A stretch of 33,521 nt of DNA from Chloroflexaceae bacterium (GCA_025057155.1 JANWYD010000031.1:1-33521); one strand, 5' to 3'; shown: positions 1-7,715, counted from the first letter of the stretch. Notes: generated by a model not told the origin, from the sequence alone. Translations and numbers: made by a program.

Positions 1-1
1 G

Positions 2-712
2 CCGGCTGCGCCGGCGCCCACGCTCCCCGGCGTCGAAGCGATGGGACGCATGCGTCGGGCCATTGCCCGGACAATGAGCGAATCCAAGCCCGGCGTGCCG
101 CACATCTACGTGACGATGGACATAGAGATGGACGCCGCCCTGGCCCTGCGCGAGCAGCTTGCCGCCAGCGGCGTCAGAATCTCGGTGAACGACCTGGTGA
201 TCAAGGCGGCGGCGCAGGCGCTCCTCAAAGTGCCCGCTGTGAACAGCAGTTACAGCCTCACCCCTGAGGGACAGCCGGGGGTCGTCCGCCATCAGCAGGT
301 CAACGTCAGCGTTGCCGTGGCCCTCGACGACGGCCTGGTGGCGCCGGTGGTGAAGGACGCCGACAGGAAAAGCCTGAGCGCGATCAGCGCCGAGATCCGC
401 GACATGGCCCTGCGGGCGCGCGAGGGCAAGATTAAGCAGCACGAACTCGAAGGCGCGACCTTCCAGGTCTCCAACATGGGCATGTACGGGGTGAGCGACT
501 TTGTCTCAATCATCACCCCGCCGCAGGCCGGCTCGCTTGCCGTGGGCGCGGTGCGCAAGACGCCGATGGTGAAGGACGACCAGATCGTCATCGGGCATGT
601 AATGACGGTGACGTTAAGCGCCGACCATCGGGTGGTGGATGGCGCGGTGGCGGCGCGTTACTTGCAGGAACTGAAGGCGCTGATCGAGAACCCGTTGCGC
701 GTGCTGGCCTGA
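2..712 (+). CDS. 2-oxoacid dehydrogenase E2 (dihydrolipoamide acyltransferase), C-terminal part, truncated by window edge
   Basis: This is the catalytic acyltransferase core of an E2 subunit of a pyruvate or branched-chain 2-oxoacid dehydrogenase complex, which moves the acyl group from lipoyl-lysine to CoA. The frame is open to the left edge, so the lipoyl and E3-binding domains lie outside the window; the Ala/Pro-rich first residues look like the interdomain linker. The visible core starts at a typical RRAIARTMSES segment. It ends with the family active-site motif SADHRVVDGAVAARYL, whose His and Asp are the catalytic pair. The core is about 225 residues, the usual size. The substrate class (pyruvate, branched-chain or 2-oxoglutarate) cannot be set from this part. 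The lipoate genes lipB/lipA at 14.7-16.4 kb would make its cofactor but are not adjacent. A hairpin follows the stop codon. Confidence 0.93.
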   Translation, partial: PAAPAPTLPGVEAMGRMRRAIARTMSESKPGVPHIYVTMDIEMDAALALREQLAASGVRISVNDLVIKAAAQALLKVPAVNSSYSLTPEGQPGVVRHQQVNVSVAVALDDGLVAPVVKDADRKSLSAISAEIRDMALRAREGKIKQHELEGATFQVSNMGMYGVSDFVSIITPPQAGSLAVGAVRKTPMVKDDQIVIGHVMTVTLSADHRVVDGAVAARYLQELKALIENPLRVLA

Positions 713-719
713 AGCGATT

Positions 720-742
720 GCGGGGAGGCGATGCCTCCCCGC
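720..742. terminator. GC hairpin between convergent genes (E2 and PHP-AlbA)
   Basis: A perfect 10-bp stem (GCGGGGAGGC / GCCTCCCCGC) with a 3-nt loop lies 8 bp after the E2 stop and before the end of the convergent PHP gene. There is no T-tract, so it may be a weak bidirectional terminator or an mRNA 3'-end stabiliser. Confidence 0.5.
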
Positions 743-776
743 GCCCCTCCGAATGGCGGCATGAGGTCTGAGGAGC

Positions 777-3125
777 TTACATCTCGCCGTAGAGTTCGAG
801 CAGCTCGCGCCACTCCCCGGTGAGTTCTTCGCGGCGGGCGGCATAGTAGAAGTGCGGCTCGCCGGACTCGTCTATGTAGACCAGATCGACCTGGCTGCGC
901 ATGGGCCGCAGGTAGCCCAGGTTGCCCCACCAGCGCACTTTGTCCTCATCGAGGGGGATGTCCTGCTGGTACATGCGGGCGGCGTACTCGCGCACGGTGC
1001 CTGGCTCGATATCCTGGAGGCGCCAGGGAACGCCGCTGACATCACCGGTGCGCAGGTTGCGGAAGACGTACTGCCACTCGCCGTCCTCGCCGCGGGTCGC
1101 GCTGACCACTTCGATGCCGGTGCGCGGGCGCGGCACGCGGATAAGGCTCAACCAGGCCTCGGTGAGCTTCTCGGCGGGAACGCCAGGATAGGACTGTTGG
1201 CCGCTGCCGTCCTTATCCTTCATCACCAGATCGAAGCGCACCTTGCCCGCTGCGTCGCGGGTCACCGCCACCAGGCCGCCACGGCCCCGCCAGCGGATGC
1301 GCCGCTCGCCCCAGGTTGCCGGCTCGGGCAGCGCGGCTTCGGTGGGCGCGTCGTCGGCGAGGGCGGGCATCACCGCTTCATCGCCCTGTTCAAAGGCCTG
1401 CGGCTCCTGTTCAACCACGTCGCCGCTGCGTTCGTTGAGCAGGGCCGCCCACGAGTCGCTGAGGCCCCAGTCGCTCACGCCAAAGAAGATGTGGTCAATC
1501 ACCCCGTTGGCATCACGATGGACCAGATCGTACTTGGTGCGATTGCCCTGGCGATAGGCGCGCCAGAGGCCCAGGCGCCCTTTCCAGCGCACCTGGCTGT
1601 GCAGGTCAATCCGGCCATCGCGGAGATCCTCATGGCGGCTGATGGCGTAGGCCCACAGGCCCTGGGCGCGATCGCGAGTAACCCCGGCGGTGGTGCGCAG
1701 GTCGCGCACCTCGTAGAGCCAGACGCCGCCCCGTTTGACGGCGCCGACGATCTCGACGCCTGAGCGAGGCAGATCCAGTTCCTCGCCATTATCCAACGGC
1801 GAGGATGCGCCTTCGGCGAGGGCGCGGCGGCAGAGTTGAATGATCTCGCCACGGTCGGCCAGGGCGGTCTCGCCATCGCGGCGGACATAGATCGTGCCAT
1901 TGGCGCCCACATACGGAGGGGTATCGGGGGCCTTGACCTCGACGCGCATGACATCCTGGCCTTCGTAGCTCATCAATTCGAAGGAGAGGTATGGCTGGGG
2001 AGTAATCTGCTCGGCGACGCTCCTGCGCAACGTCTCGCTGACCTGGTCGGGCCGCGTGACGCCGACGACCTTGCCGCCAGGCTCGCAGCCGATCACCAGC
2101 ACCCCGCCGCCAGCATTGGCCAGAGCGGCCACATCCTTCCACAGCTCAACGACCTGCGCGTCGTCGCCGGGGGCGCGCAGCACCTGCCGGTCAGAAGAAG
2201 CGCCAAAACGAACCGCGTCCACGGCCCACTGCTTCTGGTCGCGCTTGGGTACCCGCACCCGGTCGAAGTCCTGACTGGCAAAGAGCGCCTTAAGGGACTC
2301 GAAGCTAGGATCGGGCAGGAGCACCTCGAAGTAGCGATCGCCGATGCCGTGGCGGTGCAGAGCCTGCATATCGTCGTCGGGAAGGCGCCGCAGACGGTGG
2401 GCGTCGGAGCCCTGGATGCAAAACATGCGCCGTTCGTAGTGTTCGGTCTTTCCGTTGTAAAAGCCTGGCGAGGTGAACTTCTCGTGGTCGGTGTAGAAGT
2501 TCACAAACTCCAGGGCGTGCAGGTAGGGACTCTGGGTGACGGCGATGCGCGCCTGGCCGCTGGTCCCCATGCGCAGCGTTTCGGTGATCACCCCGTTGGG
2601 GCCATTAACGTGGGGGGCGATCACCAGGCCGCCCGCGCGGGCGATGATCTCGTAGGCTTCGGTCACATGGCGCGTATTGGCGATGCCGCAGATGCCCGAC
2701 TTGAGATGTTCAGCGGGAACGCCCAGTTGCAGCAGCGTCGTCTCAATCAGACTGATCGGACGGTTAGGCGGGAAGATGCCGAGGATGTGGGCGCCGAAGT
2801 GCGAGGTAAACTCAAACCCCGGCAGCACCGTGATGCGCGCCAGCAGGCGCCGGTATTCGATGAGGCGGGCCTGTTCCTCGGCCGTCAGCCGGCCAGCCTG
2901 CTCGAGAGCGCGCAAAAAGTCCAACTCACGCTGAAACTGTTCGTAGCCGTGAACCGTGTTATGGTCAGTAAAGGCAATGATGTCAAGCTCGCGTCGTTCC
3001 GCTTCCTGGAGAATATCGAGATAGGTGATTTCCGGTTCGGCGTAATCCTCAGAAGCCGGCGTATGAATGTGCAGATCGGCGCGAAACCAGCGCATTCCGT
3101 TGCGCACCTCACCAGGCGTGCTCAT
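777..3125 (-). CDS. PHP-domain phosphoesterase fused to AlbA_2 (Schlafen-like) domain with repeated C-terminal modules
   Basis: A 782-residue fusion protein. Residues 13-285 form a PHP metal-dependent phosphoesterase domain. Likely metal ligands are H19 and H21 (LHIHT), D54-H55 (FTDHN), E105 (GFEFTS), H113, H172 (APHVNG) and D241/H243 (GSDAH), so the site looks complete. Residues about 325-437 form an AlbA_2 domain, with the typical ALANAGGGVLVIG and GTIYVRRDGET segments. The rest holds a Trp-rich module found twice in full (about 457-562 and 670-779) and once as its second half (about 607-661). Each copy contains a VRWxGxLG-like strand, an FDLV/VDLVY segment and a WxxL end. No signal peptide is visible, so it is probably cytoplasmic. 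PHP domains cleave phosphoesters, and AlbA_2 domains are often linked to nucleic acids or defence, but the substrate here is unknown. It is a single gene without obvious operon partners. The start at 3125 begins just before the PHP motif; GTGGAG lies about 12-15 nt upstream. Confidence 0.85.
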   Translation of the reverse strand: MSTPGEVRNGMRWFRADLHIHTPASEDYAEPEITYLDILQEAERRELDIIAFTDHNTVHGYEQFQRELDFLRALEQAGRLTAEEQARLIEYRRLLARITVLPGFEFTSHFGAHILGIFPPNRPISLIETTLLQLGVPAEHLKSGICGIANTRHVTEAYEIIARAGGLVIAPHVNGPNGVITETLRMGTSGQARIAVTQSPYLHALEFVNFYTDHEKFTSPGFYNGKTEHYERRMFCIQGSDAHRLRRLPDDDMQALHRHGIGDRYFEVLLPDPSFESLKALFASQDFDRVRVPKRDQKQWAVDAVRFGASSDRQVLRAPGDDAQVVELWKDVAALANAGGGVLVIGCEPGGKVVGVTRPDQVSETLRRSVAEQITPQPYLSFELMSYEGQDVMRVEVKAPDTPPYVGANGTIYVRRDGETALADRGEIIQLCRRALAEGASSPLDNGEELDLPRSGVEIVGAVKRGGVWLYEVRDLRTTAGVTRDRAQGLWAYAISRHEDLRDGRIDLHSQVRWKGRLGLWRAYRQGNRTKYDLVHRDANGVIDHIFFGVSDWGLSDSWAALLNERSGDVVEQEPQAFEQGDEAVMPALADDAPTEAALPEPATWGERRIRWRGRGGLVAVTRDAAGKVRFDLVMKDKDGSGQQSYPGVPAEKLTEAWLSLIRVPRPRTGIEVVSATRGEDGEWQYVFRNLRTGDVSGVPWRLQDIEPGTVREYAARMYQQDIPLDEDKVRWWGNLGYLRPMRSQVDLVYIDESGEPHFYYAARREELTGEWRELLELYGEM

Positions 3126-3402
3126 AGCTTTTCAACTCCACAATTGCTTTCGCTCTTTACTCTCACGCTTTTTTTCTTCTCGCCGCAACCCGGTTTAGCG
3201 GCGGGGACGAAGCCTCCCTTCTATGGCTCACATACGGCGCGATGAAACGGCCAGGGGTATCAAGGAGATCAACAATCCACAAGCGCGCCGGGTGGGCGAT
3301 GCCCTTATGATACCCGAAACGCGAGTAAACGACAACTAACCGGAGGCGGATACACCTGCTATGGGGGCGACCTGGTGCAACCCGGAGGGTTGCGTACTTA
3401 CA
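3126..3402. other. Intergenic stretch between selD and the PHP-AlbA gene
   Basis: This 277-bp stretch must hold the promoter of the PHP-AlbA gene, but no clear -35/-10 pair was found. It includes a pyrimidine-rich run near 3165-3182 and, at its left end, the GCAACCC hairpin behind selD. No gene is supported. Confidence 0.4.
3377..3393. repeat. Dispersed hairpin GCAACCC-GGA-GGGTTGC, copy 1 (3' of selD)
   Basis: A 7-bp perfect inverted repeat with a GGA loop, 10 bp beyond the selD stop. The same core recurs at 15693-15707 (after lipB) and 16431-16461 (after the 16468 gene), each time just downstream of a minus-strand stop codon. There is no T-tract at this copy. Confidence 0.6.
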
Positions 3403-4446
3403 TCAGCCTATCTCGATGCCTGTGCCGGGGATCACCTCGCCGATGCGCCAGCAGGGCTCGCTGGCGTCGGCGAAGCGCCGCAGCGCCTCGCTGGCGCGCT
3501 CGGGGGGCATGGCCAGCAGCAGGCCGCCGGAGGTCTGCGGATCGAAGAGCAGCAGGCGCAGAGCCTCGTCAATCGCATCAGCATAGCGCACGACGCCGCG
3601 CTCCTCCAGGTAGCGCCGGTTGCGACCCAGACCGCCGGGCGCGATCCCGGCCCGGGCGTACTCCAGGGCGCCGGGCAGGAGCGGCAGCGCATCAGCGACG
3701 ATGCGCAGGCCCACCTCGCCCACGCGGAGCATCTCAGCGGCATGGCCCAGCAGTCCGTAGCCGGTGACGTCTGTAGCCGCGCGGACGCCCGTCTCTGCCG
3801 CCAGTTCGGCGGCGCGGCGGTTCAGGCGCAGCATGCTTGCGACGGCCGCCTCCAGGTGGGCTGCCTCGACCAGGCCCCGTTTGGCCGCCGTGGTGATCAC
3901 CCCGGTACCAAGGGCCTTGGTGAGCAACAACACGTCGCCGGGCCGCGCCCCGACCGTGGGCGTGACCCGTGCCGGAGCGACCAGCCCGGTCACGCAAAGA
4001 CCATACTTCGGCTCACGGTCCACCACGGTATGCCCGCCGGCCAGCACCGCGCCAGCCTCGGCCACTTTGTCGGCCCCGCCCTGGAGGATCGCCGCCGCAA
4101 TCGCCGCGTCAAGATCCTCGGGAAAGGCGGCGATGGCCAGGGCCAGCACAGGCCGCCCACCCATGGCATACACATCGCTGAGGGCATTGGCCGCGGCAAT
4201 GGCGCCGAAGGTGTAGGGATCGTCCACGATTGGCGGAAAAAAGTCCACCGTCTGGACCAGCGCTGTATGCGCGTCCAGTTGATAGACGGCCGCGTCATCG
4301 CTGATCTCCAGGCCGATCAGCAGGTGTGGACTGGCAGGCAGCCGCAGCGCGGCCAGCAGGTTGGCAAGGGCCTCCGGCCCCAGTTTCGAGGCTCAGCCGG
4401 CGCAATCGGCCATGCGCGTCAGCCGCACCCGCTCACGCTCGTCCAT
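3403..4446 (-). CDS. selD: Selenide, water dikinase SelD, predicted selenoprotein (in-frame UGA = Sec18)
   Basis: SelD makes selenophosphate from selenide and ATP, the selenium donor for selenocysteine and selenouridine. Codons below 4392 give a clear SelD body: VDFFPPIVDDPYTFG, NALSDVYAMGG, AGGHTVVD, TDVTGYGLLGH and FDPQTSGGLL. Upstream the frame runs through a TGA at 4393-4395 and continues as SelD to an ATG at 4444-4446: MDERERVRLTRMADCAG-U-ASKLGPEAL, then LLIGLEISDDAAVYQLDA. The UGA falls exactly where E. coli SelD has catalytic Cys17 (AGCGCK versus AGUASK), and the essential Lys follows as K21. With readthrough the protein is 347 residues, the E. coli SelD length. A hairpin fitting the bacterial SECIS pattern begins 12 nt after the UGA. 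An internal GTG at 4248 would yield only 281 residues without the catalytic residues. An alternative upstream ATG at 4494 is possible. The real stop is also TGA (3403-3405). Sec at this position is known in other SelD proteins; that the UGA is decoded here is inferred. Confidence 0.9.
4367..4381 (-). promoter_or_regulatory. Candidate bacterial SECIS hairpin within selD
   Basis: On the selD mRNA, a 6-bp stem GGGGCC/GGCCCU (one G-U closing pair) has a GGA loop. The loop begins 18 nt after the UGA. This fits the published bacterial SECIS pattern as I recall it: a small loop with G in its first two positions, about 16-37 nt downstream of UGA. Only the fold was checked, by eye. Confidence 0.6.
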
Positions 4447-4500
4447 ACGATCCCCGCGATCATTGCCGCGGCCAGCCTGCCCGGCCGCGAGCATGTATAC

Positions 4501-4506
4501 ATTGTA
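4501..4506 (-). promoter_or_regulatory. Possible -10 box TACAAT upstream of selD
   Basis: TACAAT (minus strand) lies 55 bp upstream of the chosen selD ATG and 6 bp upstream of the alternative ATG at 4494. No good -35 box was seen, so support is limited to the -10 match. Confidence 0.35.
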
Positions 4507-4599
4507 CCGCACCTGTAGTTGGCGGGGGAGATATCCTCTCAGATGGAGAGTTTTTCGCGGGAGAAGAGGAGAAGGGGTGATATGAATGAAGCCCCTTGA

Positions 4600-5499
4600 C
4601 TACCCGATTGTACATTGATTTCCGCCTCGTGCCTTGCTCATGTACATCAACGAATCGGCTCGTTCTATAACGCTTTCCATCGTATCCTCTTTACGGATCA
4701 GCGTCGCGCCAAGCGATACGCTGACTGACAATCTCATGCCGCCCAGAGTAATAAAACTACTTTGCACCATTTTTCTGATGCGCTCGGCAAATGCCCATAA
4801 ATCTTCTCTTGCATTGACGTCTGATAGATAGATGAGAAATTCATCCCCGCTCCATCGAATAAACGTATCAAAGTGGCGCAGGAAATTGGCTACTGTATGG
4901 CTTACCATGAGCAGAACCTTATCGCCTACAGAATGACCGTACACATCGTTAATGGACTTGAAATTATCCACATCCATAAAAATAACGCCAAATAATTTGC
5001 CGGTTATGTTAAATTCTAATTGGCGGACTTGAAACATGGCTTCCGCATACCGGCGATTGCCAATTTCCAGCAGGGGGTCTAACATGCTTTCCCTTTTGTG
5101 CCGCTCCAACTCTTTAATAATGTACAGCTCCTTGGAGCGGTCGGAAAATATCTCGACAGCGCCAATGATCTCATCGGTTTCATTTCGTATGGGCGAAATA
5201 CGAATATGAACAGGCACTCGATGCCCTTCCTTGTGGTGAAGAAAAACAATAGCTTCTCTTTTCCGACCATCGCAGATGGTTTCATGCAATGGACAGCCGT
5301 TTTTGCATAACTCGATTCCTGCCAGATCAACGTGACACAAAATATTGTCGGAACACTTTGTTCCAACTACTTCCGATTCTGAATATCCTGTTACTTCTTC
5401 TGCGGCTTTGTTCCAGTAGACAATTCTCCTGTCCTTATCTACTACATAAACGGCGTCAAAAAGGTTATCCAACCACGCCTTGTACAAACCCAGGATCAT
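4600..5499 (-). CDS. PAS-GGDEF protein, probable sensory diguanylate cyclase
   Basis: A 299-residue protein expected to make cyclic di-GMP from GTP in response to a signal. Residues about 5-125 form a PAS domain (FDAVYVVDKDRRIVYWNKAAEEVTGYS). This PAS carries five cysteines within 28 residues (C49, C55, C65, C69, C76), in a pattern like CxxxxxC..LCKNGCP, which could bind a metal, Fe-S cluster or haem, or sense redox. Residues about 137-299 form the GGDEF domain: DPLLEIGNRR, FMDVDNFKSIND with metal-binding D176, the signature as SGDEF (217-221), and an RxxD product-inhibition site (R208-D211) five residues before it. SGDEF replaces GGDEF, a variant reported to be active in some enzymes. No membrane segment is seen. 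The ATG at 5497-5499 has AGGAAA 5-10 nt upstream. The gene is much more AT-rich than its neighbours, suggesting horizontal acquisition. Confidence 0.92.
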   Translation of the reverse strand: MILGLYKAWLDNLFDAVYVVDKDRRIVYWNKAAEEVTGYSESEVVGTKCSDNILCHVDLAGIELCKNGCPLHETICDGRKREAIVFLHHKEGHRVPVHIRISPIRNETDEIIGAVEIFSDRSKELYIIKELERHKRESMLDPLLEIGNRRYAEAMFQVRQLEFNITGKLFGVIFMDVDNFKSINDVYGHSVGDKVLLMVSHTVANFLRHFDTFIRWSGDEFLIYLSDVNAREDLWAFAERIRKMVQSSFITLGGMRLSVSVSLGATLIRKEDTMESVIERADSLMYMSKARGGNQCTIG

Positions 5500-5606
5500 G
5501 GTTTGTTTCCTGTTTACACAATCTGAATTGTCAACAGCTTGAGCTTCAGCCGAGTTATGAAGCGCATCGCTGGATTGCAGGCTGCCAGCACCGCCAGGTT
5601 ATGGGG
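5500..5606. other. Upstream region of the PAS-GGDEF gene
   Basis: This stretch holds the ribosome-binding site (AGGAAA, 5505-5510 on the minus strand) and a TTGACA-like -35 box at 5529-5534 (minus strand). No convincing -10 box was found at 16-18 bp from it. Confidence 0.4.
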
Positions 5607-5873
5607 TCATGATCTCCAGCAGGTGCACTCTTCACGCCGGCCGCGCCCCTCCTCCGCGCTGACGCAGCAGGCGTTCCGGTGCTTGGGGGCGAGGGTGCGG
5701 AACTTACTGGTGTGAGCGGCGGCAAACGCCTCGCGGATCGAGCGGTGCAGCGTCCCCGGGTTGCCCTTGACGATGATGACGTAGTCAGCCTCCTGCGCGC
5801 CGATCGCGTCAACGGTCTCGGTCTAACCGTGCATCGCGTCCAGGGTGACGATACCGCAGTTCGCTGGTTGCTG
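5607..5873 (-). pseudogene. ISAs1-family (DDE) transposase remnant
   Basis: Read on the minus strand, one frame gives IVTLDAMHG-stop-TETVDAI, then ADYVIIVKGNPGTLHRSI, then EEGRGRREE. These match the ISAs1-family DDE motifs (VTLDAM, GADYVLALKGNQxxLH, GHGRxE). A TAG at 5823-5825 interrupts the frame straight after the catalytic-Asp region, and a TGA at 5607-5609 ends it. The N-terminal half and the rest of the C-terminus are missing, and no terminal inverted repeats were found. It is a dead fragment of about 270 bp between two AT-rich genes, consistent with past mobile-element activity here. Confidence 0.75.
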
Positions 5874-5958
5874 CCGCCATTCTGCCCGACCTCCCCTCTT
5901 TCTCGCTACGCTGCATCAGACCACGGTGATCGCACTGAAAAATATGTCAAGGCCCCGG

Positions 5959-6714
5959 CTAGATCATTCCAAAAACGATTAAGAGCGTGCGCATACTGAT
6001 GACTATTACCAGTACACCAACAACGATCATAAACGGTTTGACAGGCATATGTTTGGAGACCCAGGCGCCGAGTGGAGCGGCCAGTATGCCGCCGATGGCC
6101 AGCCCCAGGATGATTTGCCAATTAGTAAGACCAAGTGTAAACAGAAACGTAACTGAGGCCGCTAGAGTAACGAAAAACTCAACGGCATTGACACTCCCTA
6201 TGGTCTTTCTAATATCGTTTCCTCGGACCAGAAGGTTTGAGGTCACAATTGGCCCCCACCCTCCGCCGCCAACGGCATCAACGAGCGCGCCAATGAAGCC
6301 TAGCAACCTCAGGTGACTGGTCACCCGGCGTGGCGGAAATTCTCGGAACGCCTTGTAAACAATCACAGCACCCATGACCAGCAAATAACCGGCGATATAA
6401 GGTCGAACGGCATCGCCCGGAAAACTGGCCAGGACATAAGCGCCTGTAACGGCTCCCAATACCCCCGGGATCAACAGCCTGCGGAAAAGATGACCGTCTA
6501 CGTTGCCGAAGGTGCGGTGTGAGATTGCAGAAGCACCTGTAGTGAAGCATTCCGCGGCATGCACCGTAGCGCTTGAAGCCGCTGGCGGCACGCCAAAGGT
6601 GATCAGGAGCGAAGAAGCGGTCACTCCATATGCCATGCCGAGCGCCCCATCAATAATCTGAGCGATAAATCCTACAAGGATATAGAACGCAAACTCCGGT
6701 GTGAAAATTGACAT
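5959..6714 (-). CDS. TauE/SafE-family membrane permease (probable sulfite/organosulfonate exporter)
   Basis: A 251-residue integral membrane protein of the TauE/SafE (DUF81) family, which exports sulfur-containing anions such as sulfite or sulfoacetate. The family pattern is clear: a first helix ending in FIAQIIDGALGMAYGVTASSLLI, the second half with LLGFIGALVDAVGGGGWGPIVTSNLLVRG, a GSVNAVEFFVT helix, and a C-terminal IVVGVLVIVISMRTL helix. I count seven or eight hydrophobic segments. The frame can extend to 6807, but the ATG at 6712-6714 (MSIFTPEFAFYILVGF) begins right before the first helix and is preceded by GGAA, so it is preferred. Base composition is closer to the PAS-GGDEF gene than to the GC-rich flanks. 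No sulfur-metabolism gene is adjacent, so the substrate is unknown. Confidence 0.88.
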   Translation of the reverse strand: MSIFTPEFAFYILVGFIAQIIDGALGMAYGVTASSLLITFGVPPAASSATVHAAECFTTGASAISHRTFGNVDGHLFRRLLIPGVLGAVTGAYVLASFPGDAVRPYIAGYLLVMGAVIVYKAFREFPPRRVTSHLRLLGFIGALVDAVGGGGWGPIVTSNLLVRGNDIRKTIGSVNAVEFFVTLAASVTFLFTLGLTNWQIILGLAIGGILAAPLGAWVSKHMPVKPFMIVVGVLVIVISMRTLLIVFGMI

Positions 6715-7079
6715 CGTTCCGTCATTGATCAGATTCGGGGGATGCCGCCCAGATGCGAGAGCGATCACATTCCGTGATCCAATCGCCCTGCCTATGCTGA
6801 CCGCCATGCCCCTTACTTCCCCGGCGGAGGCGGTTTCCCCTGCTCCGGCACGGTCAGGGATCGCCAGACGGGGAGCGACCGCGCTGGCGGGCGTATTCTA
6901 GCATACGCCAGCATCCCGTTTCGGAAGTAACACAAAACCTGCCAGGCGCGGCAATGTTGTCACGCCTGACAGGAGCCTGCGCCGGCGCGCCCACGCGGAT
7001 CGCGGGGCGGCCCTTTCATAGCTCAGGCCAGAATGGGCTGAACTGGACGACGCCTCGTAGCGACCATCACCGCGCCGGT
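6715..7079. other. Intergenic region with two imperfect inverted repeats
   Basis: No gene is supported here. An imperfect palindrome lies at 6883-6912 (GCTGGCG .. CGCCAGC, containing GGCGTAT/ATACGCC). A second inverted repeat, CCTGCCAGGCG (6938-6948) with CGCCTGACAGG (6963-6973), has one mismatch. They sit at the right border of the AT-rich patch and could be terminators or relics of element ends. Confidence 0.5.
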
Positions 7080-7559
7080 TTACGCTTCCGGCTCGCGCGG
7101 CTCGAGCTGCTGGACCAGGATCTCGAACAGGTCGCTCTCGGTGATGATGCCCACGACGTGCTTGTGTTCATCCACCACCGGCAACCCGCCGATCTTGTTC
7201 TCAATCATCAGCAGCGCCGCTTCGCGCAGACCCGTCTCTGGCGTGATGCTGATCGGATGTTCGGTCATCACTTCGTAGACCTTGACGTTCCGCAGGGCTT
7301 CGGCGATATCGAGGGGGTCAAGGCCGGCGAGACGCATTACGTCGGCCCCGCGGATATCGCCCTGGGTGATGATGCCACGCAGTTCGCCGGTATCAATCAC
7401 GCAGGGCAGACGGCGAATGTCGTGCTCGCGCATCAAGGCGAGGGCATCGCTCAGGGGCGCCGCGATGTTGATCGTCACCGCCGGCGTTCGCATGTAGTAG
7501 CGCACCTCTTGCTCGGCGGGTACGCGCGCATGATGGGGGGTGGCATTGGTGACGTTCAT
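7080..7559 (-). CDS. Two-CBS-domain protein
   Basis: A 159-residue stand-alone tandem CBS (Bateman) protein. CBS1 covers about residues 22-80 (VRYYMRTPAVTINIAAPLSDALALMREHDIRRLPCV..GIITQGDI). CBS2 covers about 93-152 (VYEVMTEHPISITPETGLREAALLMIENKIGGLPVVDE..VGIITESDLF). Such modules bind adenine nucleotides or similar ligands and regulate partner proteins; no catalytic domain is present. A strong ribosome-binding site, AAAGGAGG, lies about 6 nt before the ATG at 7557-7559. It seems to be a single-gene unit, and its partner cannot be told from context. Confidence 0.93.
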   Translation of the reverse strand: MNVTNATPHHARVPAEQEVRYYMRTPAVTINIAAPLSDALALMREHDIRRLPCVIDTGELRGIITQGDIRGADVMRLAGLDPLDIAEALRNVKVYEVMTEHPISITPETGLREAALLMIENKIGGLPVVDEHKHVVGIITESDLFEILVQQLEPREPEA

Positions 7560-7715
7560 GGCAGCCTCCTTTGGCTACACTGCGGCCCTATTTCATCATG
7601 GTACCGCCCCGGCCGGGCGGCTGGGGCATATTCCGCTCACCAGAGGTAATAGTTTGTTAACCTGCGGATCTATGATGCAGTCCTGCGAAACGTGGGTTCG
7701 CTACGTTCAGGCCTG

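Noticed and set aside
1836-3245. A 469-codon plus-strand frame opposite the PHP-AlbA gene
   Set aside because: No motif is seen, whereas the minus strand has complete PHP ligands and AlbA_2 motifs.
3403-4248. Short SelD starting at an internal GTG
   Set aside because: It would lack the catalytic Sec/Cys, the essential Lys and the ATP-binding N-terminus, all of which are present upstream if the UGA is read as Sec.
4393-4395. The TGA as a pseudogene-making mutation in selD
   Set aside because: It falls exactly on the catalytic Cys/Sec codon, both sides remain conserved, and a SECIS-like hairpin follows; a random nonsense mutation there is unlikely.
4541-4556. CTCTC..GAGAG hairpin followed by TTTTT on the plus strand
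   Set aside because: It has terminator form but only a 5-bp stem, and no plus-strand gene precedes it.
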